Shown: positions 37,999 to 47,759, numbered from the stretch's first letter. The stretch is 64,000 bases of DNA from Psychrobacter aestuarii (GCF_904846035.1 NZ_CAJGYT010000001.1:248001-312000); one strand, 5' to 3'. Numbers and translations: made by a program. The notes: generated from the letters alone by a model not told the origin.

Positions 37999-38048
37999 CT
38001 TATGCTGGGTATGCTTTATTTTAAATAAAAGCGATTACATAAAAACGA

Positions 38049-40409
38049 TTAGTAATCCACGGTGTAGCTCAAGCCATACGTCGTGCCTGTCGCGGGCAAA
38101 CGGTTTAAATCGCCAAAGGTCGTTTGGTGATAGACGCTCTGATAGTCTTTGTTTAAGATGTTGTACACGCCATAGCCCATGCGTCCGACAGGCAGTTTGA
38201 CTTGCCCAAGCACATCAAAGGTCGCATAGCCTGTCAATGGCTGCGCGCTCGCCTCTGGGTCGTTTTGTTGGTCTTCAAAGGCTTTGTCACTGCCGCCCAC
38301 TGCCAGCGCTTGCAAGCGGATGTTGCTGTCTTCGCTAAAGTTGTACTGCGCGTATGCCGTGCCTTTAAGTGGCGTTAGGCGCACTGCGTCCAGCTCCAGC
38401 CAGTCGCCGTCTTTTTTGTATTGACCACGAGTATAGGCAAGGCTGCCACCAAACTGCCAGTCTTTATTCAGGTCATGCGTGACCGAGGCTTCAGCGCCGT
38501 AGATGCGCTCGTCCGTATCGACGACCTCAACGGTATAGTCTTTGGTAAAGCGTACCGTCTTGTCCGAATCGTTATAAAAACCGCTGACTTTTGCGCTGGT
38601 ATCACCGCGCGTGCCCGCCCAGCCCAGCTCATAGTTATTGATAGAAATCGGCTGCACATTGTCCGAGTTGACCACATAGCCTGCGCGCACGTCACGTAAG
38701 GCGCGCTGCACGTCTGCGGTGGTAAAGCCTTGCGAAAAATTGGCAAAGACTTGGTCGTTATCGGTCAGCTGATAGCTGCTGCCAAGGTTGAAGAGCACCT
38801 TGTCATGCTCAGTACTGCCTGCCTCGACATTGCCCGCCTGATAGTCGATACCATAGGCATCCGCTGTGCCTTTGATGCGCGGGTCGGCAAAGTACTCTTC
38901 TAACAGCTGCTCATAAATCGGCACAAAGCGGTCAGTATCGGCTTTAAGGTTTTGATAGCGCACGCCCGCACTGGTGTGCCACTTGTCGCTCATGTCCACA
39001 TCAGCATTGACGAACGCGCCCCATTTATCAATCGTGGTTTTTGGTCCACCGTTGTAGCTCAAGCCATTGTTTTTTGAAATCAGACCATTGCTACCGATAA
39101 AGGTATTAAGGTCTTGTCCATAATAGGTCTGTTCGCTTTCTTCGCGCTCAAAGTCCGCGCCGTAGCTGAACAAGGTATTTTTGCCCAGCATATCGGTTTC
39201 GGTTTGCATCGCGGCGCGCAGTCCCATCACGTCGATGTCGGCTTCTGATTGGGTGACGATGACCGATGCGCCGAGCAATTTTTTTAGCGCATTGGGGTCG
39301 GTCAAGCCATTGGCAATCCATGCGTCTTTGGCTTGACTGGTGAATGACTTGCCTGAGGGATAAAAGCGCGCCTTTTCGTTACGATAGTAGCTTGTCAGGC
39401 TTAAATTTGAACCAAAAAAGTCGCTGTCATTGTAGTTTAAATTGACCGAGCTTTTGGTGTTGTACGGCTGGTCTTCCACGTCCGCACCATCGATGGCACG
39501 TAGTGACGGCTTTGCGCCCGCCAGCAATACCGATAAGTTATCGCCATAATCGACGCCATAATCGGTGTCTTGCTGACTGTCATAATAGGTCGCCGCAAGG
39601 TTCACGGTCTTGGTGTCGCTGACATCAAAGCCGAGGTTGGCGTTGACGCTGATAGAGTCGGTGTCTTGGTTGTCGGTTTGGTTGGCATCGGGGCTGATGC
39701 GGTCGCCATGACTGTCGAACTTGCCGCCTGTGGTCTCGTAGTCTACATCAAGATTACCGTACACGCGCTCGCCGCCGTAGCCGAGGCTTTGTCCCACGTG
39801 GTAGCCAAGCGAGTCGGATTCAAAATCACGGCTGCTGTTGATGCCAAGGCGCGTTTGTCTTGTCAAACCATAGCCTGCCGTTGATTTGGTCACGATATTA
39901 ATCAGACCACCCGCCGCGCCCGCGCCATAGATGCTGGTCGCGCCTGAGAGCACTTCGACGCGCTCGATTTGTTCAGGGTCGATGCTGTTTAGCTCGCGTG
40001 ACAGACTGCGCGAGCCAGACAATGGCACACCGTTTAGCAAATACTGTACAGGACGCCCGTGCATCGTCGTGCCGTAGTTACTGACCGAGCCGCTACTTAC
40101 GCCAAGGCTGGGCACGAGCTGGGCTAAGATGTCCCCGACCGTGCGATTGCCTGTCGCCTGCGCCTGAATGTCCGCCTCACGAATCACTTGCGTGACGGCG
40201 GGCATTTCGCTGATTTTTTGTGCCAGCGCCGTGCCTGTCTTGGCATTGGCTTTTACCGTGATGGCGTCAAAGGTGGCGGTTGGGGCATCACTGCTGACAG
40301 TGGTCGCGGTATCGTCCGCTGCGATGTCAGTATCGTTTGGGGCAGCGTATAGCTGCTGGCTGATGCACAAGGTCAATAAGGATAAGGCAAGGGGGTGACG
40401 ACTTTTCAT
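38049..40409 (-). CDS. TonB-dependent siderophore receptor
   Basis: 786-residue outer membrane receptor. Signal peptide at 1-22 (SLLTLCISQQLYAA). A TonB box-like FDAITVKA lies near residue 48. The plug domain (EMPAVTQVIREADI, RPVQYLLNGVPLSG, EVLSGATSIYGAGAAGGLINIVTK) runs to about residue 180, and a long beta-barrel ends in an aromatic residue (SYTVDY). By context it takes up the siderophore made by the adjacent genes, in the manner of IutA-like receptors; the ligand is inferred, not read. Its own Fur-like box lies 118 bases upstream, so it is a separate iron-regulated unit. Confidence 0.9.
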   Translation of the reverse strand: MKSRHPLALSLLTLCISQQLYAAPNDTDIAADDTATTVSSDAPTATFDAITVKANAKTGTALAQKISEMPAVTQVIREADIQAQATGNRTVGDILAQLVPSLGVSSGSVSNYGTTMHGRPVQYLLNGVPLSGSRSLSRELNSIDPEQIERVEVLSGATSIYGAGAAGGLINIVTKSTAGYGLTRQTRLGINSSRDFESDSLGYHVGQSLGYGGERVYGNLDVDYETTGGKFDSHGDRISPDANQTDNQDTDSISVNANLGFDVSDTKTVNLAATYYDSQQDTDYGVDYGDNLSVLLAGAKPSLRAIDGADVEDQPYNTKSSVNLNYNDSDFFGSNLSLTSYYRNEKARFYPSGKSFTSQAKDAWIANGLTDPNALKKLLGASVIVTQSEADIDVMGLRAAMQTETDMLGKNTLFSYGADFEREESEQTYYGQDLNTFIGSNGLISKNNGLSYNGGPKTTIDKWGAFVNADVDMSDKWHTSAGVRYQNLKADTDRFVPIYEQLLEEYFADPRIKGTADAYGIDYQAGNVEAGSTEHDKVLFNLGSSYQLTDNDQVFANFSQGFTTADVQRALRDVRAGYVVNSDNVQPISINNYELGWAGTRGDTSAKVSGFYNDSDKTVRFTKDYTVEVVDTDERIYGAEASVTHDLNKDWQFGGSLAYTRGQYKKDGDWLELDAVRLTPLKGTAYAQYNFSEDSNIRLQALAVGGSDKAFEDQQNDPEASAQPLTGYATFDVLGQVKLPVGRMGYGVYNILNKDYQSVYHQTTFGDLNRLPATGTTYGLSYTVDY

Positions 40410-40526
40410 TATAGATTCACTTTGGTTGTGGCGTATTTAGGCACAAATACGTAAGAAAAAAATAACAAAGCGCCGCTGATGTGTGGCGCGTCCTACAAAA
40501 TGTCTCTCATTTGTGAAAGGTATTGT

Positions 40527-40547
40527 AAATGATAATAATTAGCATTT
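40527..40547. promoter_or_regulatory. Fur box upstream of the TonB receptor
   Basis: AAATGATAAT-A-ATTAGCATTT, a 21-base near-palindrome matching the Fur consensus, about 120 bases upstream of the receptor start. Confidence 0.75.
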
Positions 40548-40679
40548 CCATATTTGTTTACAAAACTTTGGCGGTGATGCGGTCGTTTTCACTCATTTTT
40601 AAAGGGATACTGCGCCGCTTTTCTTAACCTTATTAACATAAAAACGTATGCTGCCTGTCTTAAGCGATTGATTTGCCAT

Positions 40680-40715
40680 AAAAAAGCCTTGCCCGTACTC
40701 ATCACGGACAAGGCA
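40680..40715 (-). terminator. Rho-independent terminator after the RraA-like gene
   Basis: On the minus strand, GCCTTGTCCGT / ACGGGCAAGGC with a 7-base loop, followed by TTTTTT. Ends the NIS-NIS-rraA transcription unit. Confidence 0.85.
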
Positions 40716-40761
40716 TTGATGCAACAATAAGAATCTTAAAATAAAAAATGACGCCGCAGTT

Positions 40762-41448
40762 TTAGGTCATTTCAGGCGGCAGTTTTGCCAATAACTGCGT
40801 CAGCGTATTGTTTTTATACGCCTCCATAAACAGCTGCAACTTGGCATCGTCTTGTTGGTGCTTGTCTTGGCACTCGGATAGCAGCTGGGCGGCAGCATCG
40901 GGCGCTAAGACAAACACGCCATCGGCATCCATCACCGCGATGTCGCCCGTCTGAATGCGCACGCTGTCCATATCAGGCGCAGGCTGATAGTCAATCGCGG
41001 CACCGAGCATGCCCGCTGGCGCGTCATTGCCTTTAGTGTTACTTGTGGTAATGGCACTGATGCCTTTTGCAAACACGGGCAAGCCCAGCTGCCTCATCTG
41101 CACTGAGTCGGTGACCTGCCCCAGTACAATCACCGCCGAGAGCTGCTCATAAATCGCGGCACAACTGCGCAGCGCACCCCAGCAGGCAGTATGCTCCAGC
41201 ACCCGCGCATCAATGCACAACACGTCACGCGGGGCGGCATCCATCAGCGCTTGGCGTATCACATGGGTATTAGTTGATGTCAAGGTCACGGTCAATACGC
41301 GCCCTGCGACGGTATTGTCGCACGGGACCATCGGCTGAATGTCGGGCAGATAGCCTGCGTGCGTGAGGTGCCCAATGCTGGAAGTCGCCAGCTGCGCGTA
41401 AGCGTCAATCAGCGCGGCTGTATCGGTCGAGCAAGTGTCGATAGTCAT
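40762..41448 (-). CDS. RraA-family protein in the siderophore operon
   Basis: 228-residue member of the RraA / HMG-CHA aldolase / oxaloacetate decarboxylase superfamily. The fold signatures are present (ACWGALRSCAAI, then VIVLGQVTDSVQMRQLGLPVFAKGIS), but the usual RD of the metal and substrate site (GxVRD) reads TD here: the Asp is kept and the Arg is lost. The ATG at 41448 has AAGGACAG upstream and lies inside the end of the NIS synthetase gene (44-base overlap), so the two are translationally linked. The role is unknown: it might act on an alpha-keto or citrate-like acid used in the siderophore. It is not the RNase E inhibitor by context. Confidence 0.7.
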   Translation of the reverse strand: MTIDTCSTDTAALIDAYAQLATSSIGHLTHAGYLPDIQPMVPCDNTVAGRVLTVTLTSTNTHVIRQALMDAAPRDVLCIDARVLEHTACWGALRSCAAIYEQLSAVIVLGQVTDSVQMRQLGLPVFAKGISAITTSNTKGNDAPAGMLGAAIDYQPAPDMDSVRIQTGDIAVMDADGVFVLAPDAAAQLLSECQDKHQQDDAKLQLFMEAYKNNTLTQLLAKLPPEMT

Positions 41449-43540
41449 AGCTGTCCTTGTTGTCGTTATCATCATTATTGTCGTTGTTTGGATTGGTCAT
41501 CGCGGCGATGCTATTGATAGTAAGGGCTTGCACAAATGGATTGACGGTCGTGCTCTCGCCTGCGGGCATACTGCCGTGCGCATCCGAGCCGCGCTCAATC
41601 ACAGGCAGCAGCATAGTTTTGTACGGATACGTCGGCGCGGTCAATAATAGCTCATGCAGCAAATTGGCTTGATCCGTATCAAAATCAATCACACTGATAG
41701 AGTGCTGAATACTTGCCGCCGCCGTCTGCCACAGAGAACTTTCAGGCAGCTGATAATGACTCGCCAGCGACTCGATAACGGCGCGCAGATTGACCAAAAT
41801 CCCAAGTGACTGCATATAAAAAACCAGCGCCTCGGGCGTCTCGCGGTACAGACGGTTTTTAAAATCGGGCGGGCTTAAATACTCAGGGTCAGCCAAATCA
41901 TGACGCACCAGCCACGGCAGATGGATACGCACCGAGTCATGGTCGCGCAGCAGCACCCCTGAAAACTGATGCTCAGTGACTGCCAGCACGATGTTTTGCC
42001 CATGCATTTCAGGCGCCAGTCCTAAGCGCAAGCAGCGCAGCATCGTGCCTAAAAACATATCGCAAAGATTATAAAAATACCCGAGCGCCACTTGTTGCAT
42101 GCGGTCAAGGCGAGCAAACACGTATGCCGACTTATCGAGCTGCTTTGTTACTTTATCAATCATCAAATCGCGGGTATCCAAGCTGGCTGCCGCTATCAGC
42201 TCATCAAAGAGATGATAAGACGCGCCCGCCTGCTGCACGCACATCCCCAGACTTGCCATCGGTAACAGGCGCACATTTTCCGCGCTCAATGCTTTGGGCA
42301 AGGTACGCAGCATCGCGCCCAGATGCGTGGACTTTTCTTGATAAAAATAGGGGTTAATATTGCTTTTGTCTGCCGTGTGTTCAGGCGGCATATAGCCCCA
42401 CCAGCGGCGCTCGTCCCACAAGTGCAGATGGGCATCTAAGGCGCGGTCTTTGGTTTTGGCTTGCGTGAGGAGCGCTTGGTTTTTTTCACCATTAATCAGC
42501 TTAAGCGCGGGCAGATAGCGCTTGGAGTTGAGCGCGTAGACGCCGAGCGGCAGCTTGATGCTGTGCGGGGTGACATCGCTCAGCAGCATACTGCGCAATG
42601 ATGCACTGGCGTAGGTGGGCAGCGCGGCGAAATTCAGCACCACCACCGTGCCCGCCGCCATGTCATCGGCGTAGTGCGCGGGCAGCTCATGTTTTAGCTG
42701 CCACGGATGCACAGGCAGTGCGATGTGCGTCTCATCAAGTCCTCTATCCTGCATCTCCGCGGTGAGTAGCGCTTGCATGTCCTCATTCAGCACATAATGG
42801 GCGGGCGTGTCCGACATATCCTGCACCGCATCCGCGCACATGATATGGCTACGCGCCACCGCGACCCAATTTAAAAATATCGGCTGGTGAAACTCCGCCA
42901 TATAGCGCGCATAGTCAGCGGCATTAAGCCCCAGCTTGCCCTTTGCCAAGGGGTGAAACGGTCTGTCCATCAACGACGCCCACGCCTCAGCGGCAATCAA
43001 GGTCTGATACGCGTGTGGGCGCGCATATACAGCAGTATGTAGCGGCGCTTGCGCGGATTGTTTGGCGGCTTCGATGGATGCGGCGAGGCTCTCTTGTAGC
43101 TTACTCACGCCCGCCCTACTCAGCTGCTCAGCATCCATAGCGCTTAAGCTATCATTTAATAAGTCATGCACGTTATCAATGATGTCGAGCCTGATGTTTT
43201 GGGTTTCTTCTGCACACAAATACAGTGGCAAACACGGTACGGCAAGTCGCCATGGCGCGCTATAGCCGTGCGTGACGGGCAATAGCAGCTGCGCGTTATC
43301 AGGTAAATTGACGACCAATAAAGTATTTTTGACCGCAAAAAAATCTTGAGAGTTGTCTCGATAACTGGCTGGCAAATTGGCTAATGGTTCCGCTATTTTT
43401 GGCGCATAAACTTCGGTGCTGCTGGTCTGTAGCTGTTCGGGCGTAAACCACCCCTCAAGCAGTAGACACTCGACCAGCTGCGCGAGCAGCGCGCCTTGAC
43501 TCTGCTGCTCGGTGGCAGCGCTCGATAACACACTTAGCAT
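41405..43540 (-). CDS. IucA/IucC-family siderophore synthetase, IucC-like (type C)
   Basis: NIS synthetase: ATP-dependent condensation of a carboxylate with an amine or hydroxylamine. 711 residues. Family motifs HPLAKGKLGLNAADYARY (of the IucC/type C form, which uses a citrate monoamide), LPVHPWQ, and MHGQNIVLAV in the C-terminal palm. By analogy it would add the second arm to citrate. Its start overlaps the stop of the preceding NIS gene (ATGCTAA). The C-terminus is extended by an Asn/Asp-rich tail (NPNNDNNDDNDNKD) that runs 44 bases into the RraA-like gene. The type assignment is from motif memory only. Confidence 0.82.
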   Translation of the reverse strand: MLSVLSSAATEQQSQGALLAQLVECLLLEGWFTPEQLQTSSTEVYAPKIAEPLANLPASYRDNSQDFFAVKNTLLVVNLPDNAQLLLPVTHGYSAPWRLAVPCLPLYLCAEETQNIRLDIIDNVHDLLNDSLSAMDAEQLSRAGVSKLQESLAASIEAAKQSAQAPLHTAVYARPHAYQTLIAAEAWASLMDRPFHPLAKGKLGLNAADYARYMAEFHQPIFLNWVAVARSHIMCADAVQDMSDTPAHYVLNEDMQALLTAEMQDRGLDETHIALPVHPWQLKHELPAHYADDMAAGTVVVLNFAALPTYASASLRSMLLSDVTPHSIKLPLGVYALNSKRYLPALKLINGEKNQALLTQAKTKDRALDAHLHLWDERRWWGYMPPEHTADKSNINPYFYQEKSTHLGAMLRTLPKALSAENVRLLPMASLGMCVQQAGASYHLFDELIAAASLDTRDLMIDKVTKQLDKSAYVFARLDRMQQVALGYFYNLCDMFLGTMLRCLRLGLAPEMHGQNIVLAVTEHQFSGVLLRDHDSVRIHLPWLVRHDLADPEYLSPPDFKNRLYRETPEALVFYMQSLGILVNLRAVIESLASHYQLPESSLWQTAAASIQHSISVIDFDTDQANLLHELLLTAPTYPYKTMLLPVIERGSDAHGSMPAGESTTVNPFVQALTINSIAAMTNPNNDNNDDNDNKDSYDYRHLLDRYSRAD

Positions 43541-45405
43541 GGCTCAGGTACTCGGCAGTTGGCTAATGGGTTGTTGATGTATTTAATCGGAAACACGCTG
43601 TCGCCAAACAAACGGCGCTTGGCAAGCGACTCAATACGCGTCTGCGGCGCAAAGACATCAAAGCGGGCAAACTGCTCGGCAAACTCAGGATGGCGCGCCT
43701 GATAATCACAGATACAGTCCGCCACCTGCTGCCAAAAATCCGTCTCCGCATACTGATACTCGCGCTGTAAAAAGATGGCAATATCAGCAAAGGCAACAAA
43801 GAACAGGCACGCCACGGTCATATCACGAATGCCGTCGGTGTCGTCGGTTTCGATAAAAGAACCACGGTTTAATGCCGCGTGTGCTGCGGGCAGTTGATGA
43901 AATTTAGGTATTAAGTCTTGGCGCGTTAAATGCTTGGGCGAATAGCGCACGCCGTCGTGTAAGTCTTTGAGCAGCACTTTGACAGGATAGCCGTCCTCAT
44001 GCACCAAGACGATGTTTTGTGCGTGGCATTCGAGCGCTAGTCCATGCCCAAATAACAGATGTATAATCGGCGGCACGGTGACGGCAATCAATGCCTCAGT
44101 CCATGCCGCTACACCATGCGCCGCAAGCCACGGCGCAATCAGCGTTTGCCCATCGCTATGGACATAGCTGACGCCATTTAACGGTATCGCTTGCTGCCCT
44201 TTTGCTAAATAGTCGTCCGCATTGTCGCGCCAAATCGCCGCTAAGCCACCATAGAGGGCGGGATGCTGATAGCCGCGTGCGCGCAAGACTTCATGGTCGA
44301 GGCTAATGCCGACATTTTCGCCCAAAAAGGCAATTTGCGCTGCGTCACGGCTGTCATCTTCTGCCGCCAAACGCTTAAGCCACGCGGTCATAATCGCGGC
44401 GTTGAGCACCGTGTGCTTGGCTAAAATGCGCGTGCTTGAAGTGTTGACCAGATGCATGCTGAGCTTAAGATACGGCTTGCCATCCGTGTCAGCAGTCAGC
44501 GAGCGTATCGACTGCTGAGCGCGGTAAGTCTCGCCTGTGCCGCCCAAATAAATGATGTCCTGAGTCATCAATAACGGCTGCAATGCTTCAATCAAAGTCT
44601 GTTGCCATTGCCACGGATGCACAGGCACTAGCGTGTAATCGGCAGCGGTTTTGTTACTGTTCTCTAAGCGGTGACTTAATGTACTTTGCAACTTCTGATG
44701 CGCGCTTTCGCCCACATAATCCGCAACCCACTCGGACACATTAATCCCCGCCAGCGTGTTACTGGCAATCAGCGCTTTGTCTACTGCGAGCCACAATACT
44801 TCAATAGGATTGGCAAATTCAGGCGCGTAAGCGTAATTGTCTTCAATATCAAAGCCCAAGCGCGACTTAAAACACGGATGATACGGATGCCCATGCATCA
44901 GCACCCCTTCAAGCGCGCTGTAGCTTAACTCATCGACTGTCGGTAGCGACGTTGGCGCGAGGGTTTGCGCTTGGATTTCATTGGTTAAGGTATGGCGCAG
45001 CTCGTTGATAAAGCTGTCTTTGAGCGCTGCATCATCGAGCGGCAAGACAATATCGGCAATCACTTGCTCTAGCGTCGCGGTGTTCATGCTGCCATCTGAC
45101 GCATGGCGCTGCACCGCCTGATGATTAAAACGAATGATACCAAAGCTGTGCTGTACTTGACCCTGTGCGTGGTACTCGACACCTGAAAGAGCAGGTATCA
45201 CAAAATCAAGCACATCCTTATTGTCAAAATCAGCATCCGCCGCTTGAGTCGTAAACGCGATGATGTCTTCGAACAGTAAGGCTTGTAGTAGCTGTTTTAT
45301 CACCCGCTGCTCGGCGCGCTGCACGATGTCTTTATTTACTGGCGCTTGCCACGGCTGCATTGCCTGCGCTGCTGTTGGTTGTGGGTTGGTTGATGATGCG
45401 GACAT
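43534..45405 (-). CDS. IucA/IucC-family siderophore synthetase, third type
   Basis: 623-residue NIS synthetase. Motifs: HGHPYHPCFKSRLGFD, VPVHPWQWQQTL and CHAQNIVLVHEDGYP. The HPxxPCxKSRxGF form differs from both other NIS enzymes of this locus and reminds me of type B enzymes, which accept 2-oxoglutarate. This is a weak, memory-based assignment. First gene of a three-gene unit (this NIS, type C NIS, RraA-like) with AAGGAG ahead of the ATG and a Fur-like box about 60 bases upstream. Confidence 0.8.
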   Translation of the reverse strand: MSASSTNPQPTAAQAMQPWQAPVNKDIVQRAEQRVIKQLLQALLFEDIIAFTTQAADADFDNKDVLDFVIPALSGVEYHAQGQVQHSFGIIRFNHQAVQRHASDGSMNTATLEQVIADIVLPLDDAALKDSFINELRHTLTNEIQAQTLAPTSLPTVDELSYSALEGVLMHGHPYHPCFKSRLGFDIEDNYAYAPEFANPIEVLWLAVDKALIASNTLAGINVSEWVADYVGESAHQKLQSTLSHRLENSNKTAADYTLVPVHPWQWQQTLIEALQPLLMTQDIIYLGGTGETYRAQQSIRSLTADTDGKPYLKLSMHLVNTSSTRILAKHTVLNAAIMTAWLKRLAAEDDSRDAAQIAFLGENVGISLDHEVLRARGYQHPALYGGLAAIWRDNADDYLAKGQQAIPLNGVSYVHSDGQTLIAPWLAAHGVAAWTEALIAVTVPPIIHLLFGHGLALECHAQNIVLVHEDGYPVKVLLKDLHDGVRYSPKHLTRQDLIPKFHQLPAAHAALNRGSFIETDDTDGIRDMTVACLFFVAFADIAIFLQREYQYAETDFWQQVADCICDYQARHPEFAEQFARFDVFAPQTRIESLAKRRLFGDSVFPIKYINNPLANCRVPEPC

Positions 45406-45465
45406 AAAAGCTCCTTATGGGTATTAAAAAAATAGACATTAAGAAAAACAGTTAAAAAATTAAAA

Positions 45466-45484
45466 GATAATGAGAATTAATTAC
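45466..45484. promoter_or_regulatory. Fur-like box upstream of the NIS-NIS-rraA unit
   Basis: GATAATGAGAATTAATTAC matches the 19-base Fur consensus at 14 positions by hand alignment, about 60 bases upstream of the first start codon. Confidence 0.6.
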
Positions 45485-45567
45485 GTTAATAAATTAAAAA
45501 AATATGGCGACAAAGGTAAACAGCGCGCCATTAATAATGACTTTTACGGCTTGTCTTTTACTTAAAC

Positions 45568-47016
45568 TTATTGCGCCGCATGCTTGGGCAAACGGTACGC
45601 ACAAAATAAGGTCGATAACAGCACCACTGCCAAGACGACAAAGACGTCTTGTATGGCAGCAGCGGTGGTCAGCGCGCCCAACGTCTGATGGGTAACCGAC
45701 ACCGCATCGCGCCCCGCCACATAGACAGTAACCAATGTAATCACGATGGTCGAGACGATGCGCCGACTGATGTTGTTCAGCGCTGCGCCCTCGGTCACCA
45801 CCGATTTATCCAAGCTGCTCAGTCCCACCGAGGTGGTCGGTAGATACGCCAGCCCCACGCCGACGCCTTGCACGCTCATCACGATGAACAACAGCCACAA
45901 GGTCGGCTGATATAAACTTGCTGCGAGCAGCAACATGGAAAGCGCGCCAAGCGCAATGCCGACCAGCCCAATCGTGCGCGCCCCATGCTTATCTACCTGC
46001 CTGCCTGCAAAATGCGTGGTCACGCTCGATACTACGGTCGCCGCCATCAAAATCGCGCCCGTCCATAAAGCGCTACTGCCCATCACGTCTTGTACGATAA
46101 TCGGTAGCAATAAAAGCCCAATCATCAGCCCGATGGTCTGGGTAATGCTAATCAGCGTGGTGTGTAAATAGGTGCGCTGGACAAATAGACGTACGTTGAT
46201 GAGTGGCGTAGACTGCTTGGCTTCATAGCGCCACCAGAGCACAAAGGCAAATACAAACGCCAACGCAATCGCGCCTGTTTGCAAGGCATTTGCTGCATCC
46301 GTCTTTAGGCTTGATAACCATGCCATGAGTGCCAAGAGCCACAGCAGCAGCCCCACAAAGCCAAGCGTATCAAAGCGCGCTGGCTGATTTTTCTTAGCAT
46401 TATCTTTGTCATTGACTAGCGCAGGCAGACGCCATGACAAGAGCAGCACCGCCACGCTTAACGGCAACGTCACCGCAAACAGCGTCCACCATGCAAAATG
46501 CTCGACCAAATACGCGCCCAGCAAAGGACCAAAGGCAAGCGCCATCATCACCACGATGCCCCACAGCGCCATCACCCGCCCATGCTTGGACTTGGGATAC
46601 ACTTGGTACAGCATGCCGATAGATAGCGGAATAATCAGCCCGCCGCTCAGCCCCTGCATGGCGCGGGCGGCAATGACCATCGTCATCGACTCGGCGAGCA
46701 TCCCAAGCACAGACCCCAGCATAAAGCCGAACATGGCAAGGATATACACCCGCTTAAACACAAAACGCTTGCTGATATAGCCGCTGACCATCAGCCCAAT
46801 ACTCATCGCCAGCACATAAGCGTTCAGCACCCAACCGCCCGTGACAATATCGACCGAAAACACCGACATAAACACAGGAATGGCAGGGTTTAAGGCACTG
46901 TTGCTGATACTGACCACCGAGCCGCCAAGCAGCAACGTCCACAACAGCGGACGCAATGGCGCATCACTGATTTGGCTTATGGCATGGTCTTTGGACGACT
47001 CACAAACAGCGACCAT
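45568..47016 (-). CDS. MFS transporter, DHA2-like, probable siderophore exporter
   Basis: 482 residues with about 14 hydrophobic segments, as in EmrB/QacA-type (DHA2) drug:proton antiporters; motif ARAMQGLSGGLIIPLSIGMLY (TM4 region) and GPLLGAYLVEHFAWWTLF (motif C-like) are clear. By position, between the acyltransferase and NIS genes, it probably exports the finished siderophore. AAGGTAC precedes the ATG, and it begins 49 bases after the end of the acyltransferase gene on the same strand. Confidence 0.82.
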   Translation of the reverse strand: MVAVCESSKDHAISQISDAPLRPLLWTLLLGGSVVSISNSALNPAIPVFMSVFSVDIVTGGWVLNAYVLAMSIGLMVSGYISKRFVFKRVYILAMFGFMLGSVLGMLAESMTMVIAARAMQGLSGGLIIPLSIGMLYQVYPKSKHGRVMALWGIVVMMALAFGPLLGAYLVEHFAWWTLFAVTLPLSVAVLLLSWRLPALVNDKDNAKKNQPARFDTLGFVGLLLWLLALMAWLSSLKTDAANALQTGAIALAFVFAFVLWWRYEAKQSTPLINVRLFVQRTYLHTTLISITQTIGLMIGLLLLPIIVQDVMGSSALWTGAILMAATVVSSVTTHFAGRQVDKHGARTIGLVGIALGALSMLLLAASLYQPTLWLLFIVMSVQGVGVGLAYLPTTSVGLSSLDKSVVTEGAALNNISRRIVSTIVITLVTVYVAGRDAVSVTHQTLGALTTAAAIQDVFVVLAVVLLSTLFCAYRLPKHAAQ

Positions 47017-47065
47017 AAAAAGTACCTTGTAGCGGGATTGATAAATGGTGAAGAAAAACAGACGG

Positions 47066-47668
47066 TTAAGCTGCCACGCCGTAATAATTTAAATAGCCAC
47101 GCGACTCAAAAAACGCCTCACGATGGCAAAAGTACAGGGACGCTTTTTTTTCAGGCATCTCAATCAAGCGCTGCTCAAAATAAGCAAAGCTGTCCGCCAC
47201 CCAGCGATAAATCTCAATCTCACTGTCAGGCTCGACCACGATTTTTTGTGCGGGGGTATTGTCAAAGATAAATTTGCTGACCATCATGCCGATGGGTTTG
47301 AGATAGCCGCGCCCGACTGCGGATGGCTCGCCAATCAGCATGTGCCAGCCCATGTCCTCAGGCTTGGCTTTGTAATATAGCGCCAAGCGGTCACGCGCCG
47401 CCTCATAGATTTCGGTGTAGCCAATCGCCTCATCATTGCAGGTGATGATGTAGAGACGCTGGTGGTCGTCCGCGAGCATCTTTTCAAAATGGGCGCGCAG
47501 CATCGGCATGGGCAAATGCAGCTGCCACTGGTCAACGACGTGCTCGGCATGCATCCATTTGTACAGCAGGCGCATGTCCTCAGGATAGCGCATGGCGCGA
47601 ATGCCAAAGGTGCGGTTAATCGCCTCGACCTCAAAGTGGTCGGGCAGCTGACGGCTGATGGTTGTCAT
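47066..47668 (-). CDS. GNAT acyltransferase of siderophore synthesis (IucB/RhbD-like)
   Basis: 200-residue GNAT-fold protein of the siderophore acetyltransferase group (Acetyltransf_8), as IucB and RhbD. Features: DMRLLYKWMHAEHVVDQWQL, MGWHMLIGEPSAVGRGY (acyl-CoA loop) and KIVVEPDSEIEIYRW. It would acylate the N-hydroxylated diamine to give the hydroxamate. Whether the acyl group is acetyl (as in schizokinen) or a longer chain (as in acinetoferrin) cannot be read. AAGGACA precedes the ATG. Confidence 0.85.
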   Translation of the reverse strand: MTTISRQLPDHFEVEAINRTFGIRAMRYPEDMRLLYKWMHAEHVVDQWQLHLPMPMLRAHFEKMLADDHQRLYIITCNDEAIGYTEIYEAARDRLALYYKAKPEDMGWHMLIGEPSAVGRGYLKPIGMMVSKFIFDNTPAQKIVVEPDSEIEIYRWVADSFAYFEQRLIEMPEKKASLYFCHREAFFESRGYLNYYGVAA

Positions 47669-47759
47669 GGTGTGTCCTTAGTTTTGCGATTAATTTTTTA
47701 ATTGGGTTGAAACTATTGATAAAAATATATGCGACGTTATAAAACGCTCGTTTCGCCAC

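Noticed and set aside
38421..39884. Plus-strand reading frames opposite the TonB receptor
   Set aside because: Low-complexity Val/Ala-rich shadow frames without start signals.
45649..46780. Plus-strand reading frames opposite the MFS exporter gene
   Set aside because: Shadows of the transporter in other frames, with no domain features.
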